NCBI RefSeq assembly: GCF_026212465.1
Contig: NC_080057.1
Span: 22,117,647 to 22,181,646, forward strand
From: Amaranthus tricolor
Lineage: Eukaryota; Streptophyta; Magnoliopsida; Caryophyllales; Amaranthaceae
Direction of reading: 5' to 3'
Length of the DNA: 64,000 nucleotides
In this document: in pieces, positions 24,094 through 36,342 of the stretch
How the letters are laid out: every line of letters starts with the position of its first letter
Numbering within the stretch: the stretch's first letter is position 1
Made by a program: the position numbers and the translations under genes
Notes under the pieces: generated by a model
What the model was told of the DNA's origin: nothing
The model's input: only the letters and a program-made list of their open reading frames with translations
The model's database searches: none

Positions 24094-26986
24094 ATGTTAG
24101 AGAATTCAATTTACATGGATATTTTCTCATACTCTCTTCCATGTATTTTCCTAATATTATTACTCTACAAATTATTTATGAAAAAATCCTCAAAAATCCA
24201 TAATTTACCACCATCTCCACCAAAATTACCAATATTAGGGCATCTTCATAAAATGGGTTTACACCCACATCATGCCCTAAAATCTTTATCCAATATATAT
24301 GGAGATATTATGTTGATGTATATGGGTAATAAACCTACTCTTATAGTCTCATCATCAAAGGTAACAAAAGAAATTATGAAAACCCATGATGCTATAATTT
24401 CTAATAGATTTCAATTTAGTATAAATAAAAAATTATTTTATAATTGCATGGATGTTGTTGCTTCTCCTTATGGAGAATATTGGAGACAAATGAAGAGTAT
24501 ATTTGTTCTTCATTTATTAAGTACTAAACAAGTTAAATCTTTTAGGGGTATAAGAGAAGAAGAAACTAATTTACTTATTAAAAAAATTGAAAAAAATATT
24601 GGGTTAAGTGTTAATTTAAGTGATTTATTTATGGTATTAACAAATGATCTAATATGTAGGGTTGCTTTTGGAAAAAAATATAGTGAAAAAATAAAAAAAA
24701 ATAATGGGGTTGATTTTAGGGTTATTAAAGAGTTTGTAGAGCTTTTAGGGGTGTTTAATATTGGGGATTTTATACCATGGTTAGGTTGGGTTAATAGGTT
24801 TAATGGGTTAAATGAAAAGTTAGAGAGGGTTGCTAACAAGTTTGATATGTTAATGGAAGAGATACTTGAAGAACATTTAGAAAGACTTAATGAAGGTGAT
24901 AATTGTGATGGGAATGAAGAAAAGGATTTTGTGGATGTTTTACTAAAAGCTCAAAAGGAAAAATCACTTGGATTTAGTCTTCAAAGAGAGAGCATCAAAG
25001 CCATGATATTGGTATGTAAAATTGTCCTTTTTTTCATTTGTTTTACTAAGTATGGCTCTTTCTATTTCACAATATTAGTTAAATTTTAACTTTTACACAT
25101 TTTTTCAAGTATAATTCAATCATTTATATGTATAATTAATTCAATTCATCTTGTATGAGATTGTCTCAACACTGATCACTTTAATAGATTAATTGTGCTT
25201 CAGACAAACCAATAGAGATAGTCTCATTATGAGACCATCTCATTTAAGAATCTATGTAATTAAATATGTTGTATAAAAAATTATAAAATAATATATATAT
25301 TAAAAATCTGCATATCGAGACGATATTAACAAGATTACACGAATAAATCATGTTTAAAATTTCTCTCTTTATATATGAAATATTTTAAATGTAACCAACA
25401 ATATAAAATAGAGTGAGTAATGTTTTTCTATAACTAGCAAACAATATCTAGTTATAAATATTAATCGATTTAATAACAGGCGTGGAAATTTAAATTGAAT
25501 TATCAATAATGAATGGTAGTAATAATATTATTATAATGAAGTACCTAATTTGTTATCATCGTGATCGTTTCTCTATATAAATATTTTGTAAAGTTATTTA
25601 TTTTTATAGTAGGGATCAAATATAAATCATTAAGTTGGTAAAATCTTGAAAATAAAAAAAACACGTATCTGTATATATGAGGTTTAAAGGGGTACATATA
25701 TACAGATTATAGGGATACACATAATTTTGCTGTCACTAAAATAAAAGTTGTCAATATTTACAAAAATATCATTAATGAATGTGGTAGCCGTTATAACATG
25801 TTAGTTTTTACCAATTTAATTAGTTTAATACATAATTTTAATAAAAAACTAAATTCATCAAATATTTAATCCCAACATCCTTTTCACTTGCAAGTCTTAA
25901 AGGAGTGTTCTTAGCTAGCAATTGAAATGTATATACTCCAAGTCCAAGATTTTGTTGATTGTTTGACCGAAAAGTCAAAGATATTGTCTATTTTAAAAAA
26001 ATTAAGATTAAGATATTGACAAAGTAATAGTATAAGATATTAGTTAGCTACCTATCCTCCTTTTTCTCTAGAGGCTTTGAGAGGCATTAACAAAGTAATA
26101 AACACTTCTTTAAGGCTCTTACTATAAGTGGCCCTAAGTAAATATTCTTTGAATATATTATTATTTTGATATTGTCTATTTTTATAAAATAAGATAAGAT
26201 ATTACCATCAAAATATTTTATCTATTAATTTTTTAAACCAATTTTCCAAAAAATTTAAACTAGTTATTGAAATATGAAAATGTTGTTTTGTTTTTATATT
26301 TAACGTTGTGTCATGACCTTATAAAAATTTAAGACGGAAATTTCTCACTATTTTTCATACAGGATGCATTTGCAGCAGGTACAGACACAACTTACACTGT
26401 ATTAGAATGGGTAATGACAGAACTCTTAAGAAATCCAACCATAATGAAAAAAGTACAAATTGAGGTAAGACGATTCTCGGGTAACAAAGATCACGTAACA
26501 GAAGACGATTTAGAAGACATGAAGTACTTAAAAGCAGTAATCAAGGAGACTATGCGATTGTACCCTCCGATTCCCTTAATAGTCCCTCGTGAATCAACAG
26601 AGGACGTAAAAATAAAAGGTTATGAAATCCCAGCAGGAACTCTTATTTTCATCAATGCATGGGCCGTCCAAAGAGACCCAATAGTTTGGCCAGAACCCGA
26701 AAAGTTTCATCCTGAAAGATTCTTAAACTCAAAAATAGATTTTAAAGGACAAGATTTTGAATTGATTCCATTTGGAGGAGGAAGAAGGATATGTCCAGCA
26801 ATATCATTCGTGATAACAAATAATGAGCTAGTATTAGCGAATCTACTGCTTAAATTTAATTGGACATTGCCCGATGGAATCAAACCCGAAACCTTAGACA
26901 TGTCTGAAAGCACCGGTCTTACTATACATAGAGAAACTCCTCTATTTGCTTTTGCTACTCTAGAGAACTTATCCAATAGCAAATAA
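24094..26986 (+). CDS. Cytochrome P450, CYP71-type (two exons)
   Basis: A-type plant P450, normally an ER-anchored monooxygenase of specialised metabolism; substrate cannot be read from sequence. Exons 24,094-25,011 and 26,363-26,986 (phase 0, GT-AG intron of 1351 bases) give 513 residues from the first ATG; an ATG at 24,115 (MDIFSYSLP) would give 506, nearer the usual length. Seen in order: hydrophobic anchor, proline hinge LPPSPPKLPILG, C-helix YWRQMK, I-helix AAGTDTT, KETMRL (ExxR), FHPERF, and heme loop PFGGGRRICPA with Cys near residue 450. Two family positions differ: the usual WxxxR Arg is Lys (about residue 134), and the Gly of CxG is Ala. The single intron at this site is standard for A-type P450s. 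A relic of a close paralogue lies at 36.3-37.5 kb on the other strand. Probably intact; function unproven. Confidence 0.88.
25150..25250. mobile_element. Small foldback of the GAGACGGTCTC type in the P450 intron
   Basis: Starts TTGTATGAGATTGTCTCA and ends TGAGACCATCTCATTTAAGA, which is an imperfect inverted match. One of several such copies in the window (see 30,270, 45,770, 62,523). Non-coding. Confidence 0.4.
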
Positions 26987-27650
26987 AACAATAAGATCGG
27001 GATTGGATGATGCATATGAAAATGATATTCAACAACTACAATGAAAACTAGCTATTGGTTTGTTTCTATTAGTCTTAAACTTGTTTATACTTAGAAGTAT
27101 GTTGTTAGAATATTGTTGGTGTGGATGGTTTCTTGTGTTGCTTAATTCAGCCTTTGTTAATATTTGTTGTAACTTGTACGAATTCTACATGGTGACATAT
27201 TTAGGATATGACATGATCTACATGTATGAAATTTAGAAATAATCAAATAATTATATCTTAAAGTTTTGTTTTGTTACGTTTTTCATTTTGATTCGTTGTA
27301 TAAAATTTGTTATATTTTATTTTTTGTCATGACACGTAATTTTAGATCTCAAAGCGAAAGATAAAAAAGACACTGAATAATATAATACTCCTACTCTTTT
27401 TATTTTTTATTTTTGATATGGACCTTGTACATAAATAAATTTTTTAATTTGGACCCTAAAAAATTTGGAACCCTAGACGATTACCGCTTTGCTCTTACTA
27501 ACCGAAAACAATATATTCTCATCACACATTTAATTTATCTTTTCATCAAATCATATATTTTTCTTGATTTTTTTTTTTTGGTTTTGTTGATATTTCTCAC
27601 AATATGTATTTGTAGCTAGCACATGTTGTGGAACATATATAGTATTATTA

Positions 27651-27940
27651 AAGTAGTAGATTTCATAAATATTTTTAAAGTATGATTTGTTTTATGGTAT
27701 ACCATATATAGCTTTCAATGCTCTCTAAAAGACAGTCTTGAATCAAACAGGAAACTTACCTTAACTAAAGCATTAAGTTTGATTGAATACTTAAGAGAAG
27801 TAGTAGATTTTATTTTATAGAAGTATGATTTGTTTTTATATTGTAAACCAAAATTAAGCAACATAGCTTTTGATGCTCTCCAAAAGACATTCTTAAATTA
27901 AATAGAAAAATTTTCTTTAACCAAAGTATTAAGTTAGATC
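27651..27940. repeat. Imperfect tandem duplication, unit about 147 bp
   Basis: Two consecutive units starting AAGTAGTAGATTT (27,651) and AAGTAGTAGATTT (27,798). Both contain AGTATGATTTGTTTT, a block GATGCTCTC-AAAAGACA or its variant, and AAGTATTAAGTT. No coding potential. It lies downstream of the P450. Confidence 0.6.
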
Positions 27941-28407
27941 GTTGACGATCCTATGAGAAGGATATGAATTATAATGAAGGACAAAAAAAGTAGAGAAAAA
28001 CATAAGAAAACAAGAAAGAAATAAATTAAAATTGACTTGAATAAGTTGCACTTGTACCTGAATAGAAATAAGTGTAGTTGGAAGCATCCAATATGTGTCC
28101 TAGACTATTGCTTGATCCTTTTCACTTACCTTGTTGTGCCTTGTTGTTCTCAATTTTTTTTTCTACTTTTTCTCTTGTATTTTATGTTAGTTATTTATAT
28201 TTTTCATTAGCTAATCCCTAGTCTAGCTGGTGTTATTTTTTGCAGAAAGTTTTTCTCACGAGGACAAGATGTCTCATATCTCTCTATTTGGGTTAAAATA
28301 GACCACAATGCTCTTTGTCCTTTTTTTGGAGAGGGTAGGGAAATGGCTTGTTTATTTCCTTTTTCATCCGGATCCTATTTACAAGTGAAATAATAGATTT
28401 ATAAATA

Positions 28408-28680
28408 CTCCTTTCTATTCGGCTTATGTGTCTCATTTCCTTTTATGGTCAAGTTACCTTAATTGTTCCATTTCTATTTTTTGTATGGGTTTTTGACTTT
28501 TATGCCCTTAGTAACTTTATCCTATTTTCAATTATACCCTCCATTACCCATACTAATTTTCTTTCCTTACATTAAAAAACCCATAATACTACTCTCTTTC
28601 CTACCCCTAGGGTCCCACTTTTGACTCTTCTTAAAATCCATAAAAAGTCAAATGAGACTCCTAAGGTGAATAGGAGGGAG
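28408..28680 (-). mobile_element. 273-bp MITE, copy A
   Basis: Flanked by TA on both sides, with termini CTCCTTTCTATTCGGCTTAT and (other strand) CTCCCTCCTATTCACCTTAG. The interior is shared with the elements at 38,632 and 48,461, which lie in the opposite orientation. Stowaway-like in ends and target; strand given relative to those copies. Confidence 0.75.
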
Positions 28681-29149
28681 TATAATGTAAGTTTATTTGA
28701 AATTGAAGTTTCCTTGTTCTAATACACATCATCCTACCTCTCATGATAGCAATTATTCTTGATTCTTCCAGTTTATCATCATCCAATTAAACACGAAACT
28801 TGAGCTAAAATTAAGGGGTTATAGTTTACATTAAAAATAAATTATAGAGCAAGGTTTGAACTTGTAATTTCTTTGTCATTATATCAATTGCTATACCACT
28901 TTTTAGTTAGCTTGAATTTACAAGGTGTCATTGTATATATAATATTATAGTGCAAACAAATTGAGGGAGCGACACAGATCCGAACAATAAGATTAAGAAA
29001 GTGGTGTGAAAATTGAAATTGTGTAGAAAATAGAAATTATTAAAAAGGGGAAAAGTAAATGTGTGGATAAAAAACTTTTAAAAGTAGTGAGCATATTACC
29101 CAAGTTGAAAATGTTGTAAAATAGAAAAACAAAATAATGGAAAATTACA

Positions 29150-29490
29150 TGTGGTGATTCTGAATTTTTGACTTTTTTATGTGGTAGATAAATTTTTTTA
29201 AAATTTACTTGGTGACGTTGACCTTATAATTATTCCACGTGGTAGACAAAAGGGACGTTTATTTTTGTTAACTTTATGCTATTTTTACCCAACATAATGA
29301 TATTTTTTTCAAAAAAAATAAACGTCGTGATCACCCTAATTGACCGATATATTTCGAAATTCAGTTGTAATAAATTCTTAATTTAACCAAAAACTTAACG
29401 TTTTGACTACCACATGAAAATGTTAAAAGTTCAATGTCACATAAAAATTTAAAAATATTTGTAAAAAAATTAAAACTCAAGGTCACCACA
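29150..29490. mobile_element. Foldback element with TGTGGTGA ends
   Basis: The left end TGTGGTGATTCTGAATTTTT and the reverse complement of the right end TGTGGTGACCTTGAGTTTTA correspond. Both arms carry ATGTGGTAG and TTAAATTTTTATGTG-like blocks. Non-coding. Class not assigned. Confidence 0.5.
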
Positions 29491-30269
29491 TTAAATTTCT
29501 AAAATAAAATAAATGTTAGACAAACTCAGAAAACATTGAAGTAATTAACATTGTCTATCCATGATCCATCATATATATAAAACTACTAGAGACCAGAATT
29601 AGTATAATTAAACAACAAATCATTAACATCTACAATGTTTTCGCTAAGATCTCTTGCATGTGTTGGCAAAGACACCCCATCCTCAATCATTAATATTTTC
29701 TTTGTTCTTTTTTTCTTCACGTTTATTTTTTTTATAGTTTTAAAAGCAAATTTTAAACCTAAATATTTCTAAATACACGTTATAAAAAAATACATAAAAT
29801 ACATAGTAAAAATCTTAATCAAATTTCTCTTTACATAAAATGAAATATTCTAAATAGAAAGAACATCAGAGAACGGAGAAAGTATTATTTTCAAGTTAGT
29901 ATTAAAGAAAACAAATTTTCAAGTTATGTTAGTTATGTGTCTTAGATCAAATAAGATTTTCATAGGATGAGATTTGGATTTTGTTTTTGTCGGAGTAAGT
30001 ATAGGTACAGTCGTTTTTTGAAAAGGCCATAAGATCAAATTTCACCTTATTTTCTTTTTCCCTCATTCTAAATTGTAGGATGTTCTAGATCAGTAATAGA
30101 AGTTGTTAGCAATAGTTTGTAATGCATGTTAAACGACAAGCTGGGATGAGTCAAGAAAGCTTCAAAATCTAAAATGCTACATGCATGGGAATTGCATGGA
30201 GAAAGTTACTTCGTGTACGTCTTGTACATCAGAAATTAGAAATTGCATAGATAACAATTTCATAAATTT

Positions 30270-30391
30270 TTGTATGAGACAGTTTCATCATGACACGTTC
30301 CGTATATATGAATTGAATAGTTCAATTAACACAATTATTAGCATATTCTTTGTTTTGAGGTTATCTCACCAAGAGACGGTCTCTTACAAGA
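30270..30391. mobile_element. Small foldback of the GAGACGGTCTC type
   Basis: Starts TTGTATGAGACAGTTTCATC and ends GAGACGGTCTCTTACAAG, imperfect inverted matches. About 122 bp. Same type as 25,150-25,250 and 45,770-45,893. Confidence 0.5.
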
Positions 30392-30628
30392 GTAGCTCTA
30401 ACAATTTTAGAGAGAAATGATTTGAAATAAAAGATTTGAATGGAATAAGTTTCTGTGAGGGAATGAGTTTTCTCTTCCTTTTCTCTGCCTTCCTTTTATT
30501 TCCTCCTAAACAAATAAATGACGTTCTTCGTATTATTCTCTCCCTTATTTTCCCTTCCATGTCTTTTTCTTGTTTTCCTTTCCTTCCTCTCCTACATTTT
30601 TATGCAAACATAATGTTAATATAATTTT

Positions 30629-30990
30629 TAGAAAAAATTGTCCAGAATAATCTCATCTATTGTCTATCTGCTGTGAATAATCCTTACTATATTGATTATT
30701 TTTAAAAATCCAACCTTTATATATTATTTGCTAACAACACCCCTTTCCACATTTTAACTGGCTATTATAGATATTTACCACAAAATAGGAGTAGAGTAAG
30801 ACCAACGAAAAAGTATAAGGAAAACAAGAAATGAGTTTAACGGCTAGAAAATACCTACAATAGGCAATTAAAATATGGAAAGGAACGTTGTCAGCAAATA
30901 ATATACAAAGATTGGATTATTAAAAAATCAATAGTATATTCACAACGAATGGCCAATAGATAGAACTATTCTAGACAATTTTTCCTAATT
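30629..30990. mobile_element. Near-complete foldback MITE (~170-bp arms)
   Basis: The left half (TAGAAAAAATTGTCCAGAAT, then TATATATTATTTGCTAACAA, then CCTTTCCACATTTTAA) is matched in order by the reverse complement of the right half (AGGAAAAATTGTCTAGAATA, GTATATTATTTGCTGACAA, CCTTTCCATATTTTAA). The arms occupy nearly the whole element. Non-coding, and able to form a long hairpin if transcribed. Confidence 0.75.
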
Positions 30991-31834
30991 TCTATGCAGA
31001 CAAGCGTTTCATAAATTAATCTTCAAAAGTTCATTAAAATCAATGAAATAAGCGATCAAAGCACCATTAATTAGCTTGTTACTTTTGGCATTATTTAATC
31101 AATGATTTTTCTTGTGATTTAGTTTTATAATTAAAAATGGATCTTTACTTTGTTCAAATCAAAACGTTGATGAGGGTAGCCTGTTTTCTTTTTCACAAGG
31201 TTTGATGTTGTCCAACTCTTTTAACCCAATCTAACTCTTATGCATTAGCTTAGGGCAAAGGCAAAGGCAAAGCCACATGTGATGCAGGCCAGCACCTCAC
31301 CCCACATCCTTGCAGTCTATTTTTGCTTTAGATCCAATTGGATTTAGGTTCATCCGTAATGCAAGAAGTTCAGCCGACTGAGAATTTGTTTTGGCAGCAC
31401 CTAAATCTACTAGCCCAGAAACATACATTGATGTGTGCAAGTTCGACTTGTATTAGTCTAAATCATCAATTACAGAACCTAACCAGTAACCACCACTACT
31501 TTCGACTCGAGTCTGAGAACGTTAAGATATAAACTAAAAAATGTGAAACAAAAAGTAGAATACAACGTCGGACAGCATCCGTCAATAAATTTTTTTCTCT
31601 ACATCTTAAAAGATCTGTACACTGAAGTTTGATACTCTGCTCCCTTAAAAATGAAATTCTCATTAAACATTTCGGGGAATATGTCAACACAAGAACAAGT
31701 AATCCATTTGGATCAGCAAGGATCAACTTCTTGAGTCTTGGTTTTAGTCGAGTTTGATTTTCACTATGATCAATCTGCTTTCCCGGTCTTGCCTGTACAG
31801 TACCCTCCTTTTCGCATAATCAAACAAAAAATAA

Positions 31835-34800
31835 TCACCTTCTTAGATGATCTTGAGTAAAGAATGGATGTCGGAGAGCTTCACGAGCTGTGAGCCGCTC
31901 CAATGGATCATATCTAAGAAGACCTTGCAGAAGATGTATAAGAACACCGCCTGAATGATCCACATGCTGCATTACCAGATTCTGGAACAGAAAACCATAC
32001 AGATAAAACATACTCAAAACATGCATCAGGAGAGAGGAAGCAATCACTTGGCCTGTTGACAGATGTTATTACCGGGAGACGGGGGAGCTTAGTCACCGCT
32101 CTAATACTATCGCGAGAAGTTGCACCTTCTGGCCAGTCTAATCTACCTCTTCTAACATACTTATCTGCATGTCGACTGCACACAAAAACACAATGCAGAA
32201 AGCTAAGCAAAGTTCAATAAAAGCACTAATTTTGCATATCGTGGCTACAGCGAACAAATCATTGCATCACTCTCCAGTGAAATGGTACTCACTCTACTCT
32301 CTTCAGCATATGCTGTGGCAATGGACCAAGCACTCTCTCCATCATTGCTAGGTGTTCCAAATTTTCATGTGTCTGAAACAAGGCTTCTCCCTGCAAGGCA
32401 ACAACAGACAAAACAAAGGATTAAGATAATGTATTGTTGTGCCGAGTGAAAGCCTCCATTGCTAGCATCATGAAGAGGCACTTACAGAGCACAGTTCCAC
32501 CAGGATACAGCCAACACTCCAAACATCACACGGGTAACTCCAACCAAGACCTACATGTAACAGGAAATCTCAGGGAAACAAAACAAGACATATAATACCA
32601 GACCAGAGGAAGGGGGAGCATGCACCAAAAGTGTTTCAAATACTTTACCTAGAATAACTTCAGGAGCACGATAATGACGTGTCGAGACGATATAGTTCTG
32701 GTCTGCACGCTCATATGTAGTACTACCAAAGTCGATTACTTTAATGGAACTTGACTTGGGCACTTTCTTGTAATATGAGCTATCCCAGGGTGATCGAGAA
32801 GACCCCTGCAATGAAAGTTCAAAACTTTGCATCAGCCAGATGCACGGCTACAGAAAACATTAATGTAAATTAACAGCTATACATCACACCAGAGAAGACA
32901 CCAAAAAACAAAACAAAAGAGGCATATGAAATATAGCTATACACAGGAAGTAGCTGAAAATCGGACCTTGTAATCAGGAACCTTATAATAATCTGGTGTG
33001 ACTAATAGCACATTCTCAGGCTTCAAATCAGTGTGAATAAGATGATGGTCATGCATAACTGCAACATTTTTTAGAAAGCTCCATGTCATGAATAATATGA
33101 AAATAGAGCCCCAAATAGGACAGACACTTTCATAAACAATTTCCTAGATAATGCTAATACTAATATTCTATTGGAACTACAAAGAGCACAATAGATGTCT
33201 GTTATAGTCGATGCCAGGAATAAAACTGAAATTGAAACTAAAGGGAGATATATTTCTGTACACACATGCTACACAATCCAATAGTTGTCTTCCAATCTCA
33301 CGGACAAGATCAATAGGAAATGAGCGGTAACTGTTTTTGCGAAGGAAATCGTATAAGCTTGGTCCAAGCTTCTCAAAAACCTGTTAAGACCATTTCAATT
33401 CACTCATGATTTTAACCCCAAAAATTTGTAATTTATTTGGGGGGAAATCCATTCTAAATCAACTATACTTACAATACAGATATGGTTACGATAGTCAAAC
33501 CAGTTCCGTAATTGCACACAACTGCAAGGAATAAACCAATTCAACCAACACAATCAAGCTTAATAAACCTCCATGACAGTACCACCATTGGCACCAACCA
33601 GAGAGAAGCAAATAGAACAATGAAACCACTTACCGGTTGCCCCCTTTATCATGTTTACCAAGCTGTTGCAACATGTCAATCTCAATCATTGCTGCCTCCC
33701 TATACTTCTTGATTCCACGCACAATTTTTATGGCAACCATTTCTTTACACTCACGATCCCAGCACTCCAATACCTGGCCAAAGGTACCTAAAGCACACAT
33801 ATGTAGCACTGAAATGAGAAACAACTCTTATATCAACCATCATCATCTCAAATCTACTAAAACTTAGCTTACCTTCACCCATTTTGCTATGGATCTTATC
33901 TGCATGAAATCAAAAGATAAACACAATTTAGAATAAGGAAAATGAAAAATGAATCTAATAATGCAACTTAATAGTCTGTGGGCAACTTAGCAGTTTAAGC
34001 AAATTACATTATTATCCATAAAGTTGCACCCATTTTAGATTTGTATGATAAACTTACGCCAAAATGAACACAGCCTTCTACACAATTCATGATACATGAT
34101 AATAATTACTGATGTATCTAATTCGAGCGAGGCAACCCACAAATCACAAAGTAAAAGAACAGTTAATAATAGAAAGAGTGTAATTACAGCGAGAAGTAAT
34201 ATTTTCTCCAAGCTCAAACACGTAATGACCATCTTTGTTGTCATCCCTCCATGGGGGGGAACCATTTCGTGCAACTCCCTTGACATACAGAGAACTAGAA
34301 GCAACATGTTCTGAGGGAGCAGCTGTAGGTGCATAGCTTGTAACATTCCCAATGTCTTGCCCACAAAAAATACCTATCTGGGCCTACACAGAACCATCCA
34401 TCCATGTTTCGCTCACGTTAACATAAGAAGCAAAACATCTTTCACCACTTTTCATTCATAATTTTTTTGATATAATTTCACATCATATTTTACCCCCAAA
34501 AACATAATTTCCCAACTCTTGATACTAGAAATTTCAAATAAATTGTACAAAGTCGTCTATAGTTTCAAAGACCAACTCCAAACAATTATAGCTCACCATT
34601 TATAAATAAATTAGAACCAAAAAACATAAAGACGTGCAAATAAGTCAAACTTCAATTCAGAACTTACAACTCTACAGTCCAAAAATTTAACCACCCAAAA
34701 TTTGCAGGCAATGCAAAAACAAAACCACAAAATATAACGCCCAAATGAATAAGATCTCATAAAATATAAAGATACAAGTCTTCAAACATTTTTCAAAAAA

Positions 34801-35388
34801 ATTTATCGTAATAAATAAAAACTCTTTAACATATATAGGGATTAAGTAATATCGGATATAATAATCAATTAACATAATACAATTACCTAGCTGACCAACC
34901 AAATCAATAGATCCATACATCATTAAAATAGGGTTCAATTTAGATTCTTTTGAACCAAAGATCCATAATTTACTACTAAAAAGCATTCAAAATTCAGTAA
35001 AAAAAATAGAATATCACCAACAATTGTAATCAACTTGAAATTCCCAATTCGGACAAGATCTCAAAACCTAACCGACATAATAACCACAAAAAAGTTTCAA
35101 AACGAATAACTTTTCAAAACAATCTCTTAGATCGAGATTGAATCAATTAATCAACAGATCTAAATAATTTATAAGAATAATCAACACCCGAATAAAGAAT
35201 AATGAGATATACAACAAACCTAAACCAGATCTAGTCGATAAAATACAAAAACAACAATTAGAAAAACAAAAGAATAGATGAGATACCATAGGAGTTTCTG
35301 GGGCAACATCCCAACACAAACGAGGTCGTTTTCTGGGTCGACGATCCAAGTGAGTCAAAGGAAACTCAGTCACTCGTTCCATCTCCAT
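31835..35388 (-). CDS. AFC2: LAMMER/CLK-family protein kinase, AFC2-like
   Basis: Dual-specificity kinase of the CDC2-like (LAMMER) family; plant AFC kinases phosphorylate SR splicing factors in the nucleus. Minus-strand exons: 35388-35287, 34383-34188, 33899-33873, 33787-33634, 33521-33473, 33380-33266, 33058-32967, 32805-32649, 32550-32486, 32390-32293, 32175-32073, 31981-31835. Phases join perfectly to 434 residues, near the 427 I recall for Arabidopsis AFC2. Seen: N-terminus [10 protein letters not shown] followed by RRPRKRPR, glycine loop [16 protein letters not shown], catalytic HTDLKPEN (Asp 225), DFG (270-272), STRHYRAPE, and the diagnostic LAMMER motif [11 protein letters not shown] (331-341). 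Start is the ATG opening the conserved MEMERV block. Convergent with the P450. Orthology to AFC2 rather than AFC1 or AFC3 is inferred from the N-terminus. Confidence 0.95.
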
Positions 35389-35639
35389 TGCTAACAGAGC
35401 TCCAAGGAATTACGAAGATGAATTAAAGAAACAAGAGAGAGAAAGCGAATTGATGAGAGAGAATTGCAAGTTTTCGGAAGAGATGAGTTGAGGAAGAAAC
35501 CCTAATTCTAACCCAATGGAATAATAAAAAGGGGGATCCGATGAAATCGGTAAGGCGGTTCACAGATGAAATTTAGGCATACGCGTGTCGAAATCTGGTC
35601 ACGTTGGGTAGGGCTTTAATCTAAACCATGGTTAACTTT

Positions 35640-36342
35640 GTTCCTAACTACGATTGATAGCCTGGTTTGATTGACATATTCTTCGTAATATTATATTTAG
35701 AGATGGCCGATCTGGATCGGCCTGATTTAAGAAGCGGGCTCGTTTTAGGCCGGCTCAAATTAGTTTTTTTAATTCAAATTGGTCCATTTAAGTTTTGACA
35801 AATTCTTTATTAAGACTATCTCATCATAAGACGGCTTAATATGGGTTGGCCCAGATTTAAATTTCTTAAATTTAAATGAAAAACCTGTTTTTATTTTAGT
35901 TAACTGCTATGTAAGTTTAACTTTAGGCTACTTTTATAAGTTTGTCTTACAATGAGACACATACAATTCTTGCTGGTTAGTTTTAGATTAGGTCTTTAAA
36001 GTTTAAAATTAATTTTTTACAAAATTTCGTATACAACAGTTGCATGAGTGCAACCATGGGGTCTAGATTTTTTATTGAATTTTTTTTAATATTGAAGTAA
36101 ATAGCGTAAACACCAAAAAAACAATAGTGATTGGAATGTGGAATTTTGATCATGAGATTAATGAAAAACTTAGATTAATATGAATAAATAATCTAGCTAT
36201 ACAATGAATTACCCTTATTTCCATCTTAGACATGCCCTACTACTTTTATTTTTTATATTCGCTTCTTATATTTAAATATTCTACAACTTTAACACTACTC
36301 CTAATTTTTTTTTAATATATGGGTTTACATAGAGGAAAATTA
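35640..36342. other. Gene-free stretch upstream of AFC2
   Basis: From the presumed AFC2 promoter (about 35,400-35,640) to the P450 relic I see AT-rich sequence with GATGGCCGATCTGG and GGGTTGGCCC pieces typical of dispersed repeats and a GAGAC-type remnant (TAAGACTATCTCATCATAAG at 35,812). No gene is supported. Confidence 0.35.

Noticed and set aside
30181..30624. Two short plus-strand frames
   Set aside because: Low-complexity and unrelated to each other; one overlaps the GAGAC-type foldback.
34035..34364. 109-residue minus-strand open frame
   Set aside because: It overlaps AFC2 exon 2 (34,383-34,188) in another frame; the real frame reads [10 protein letters not shown] and joins its neighbours in phase.
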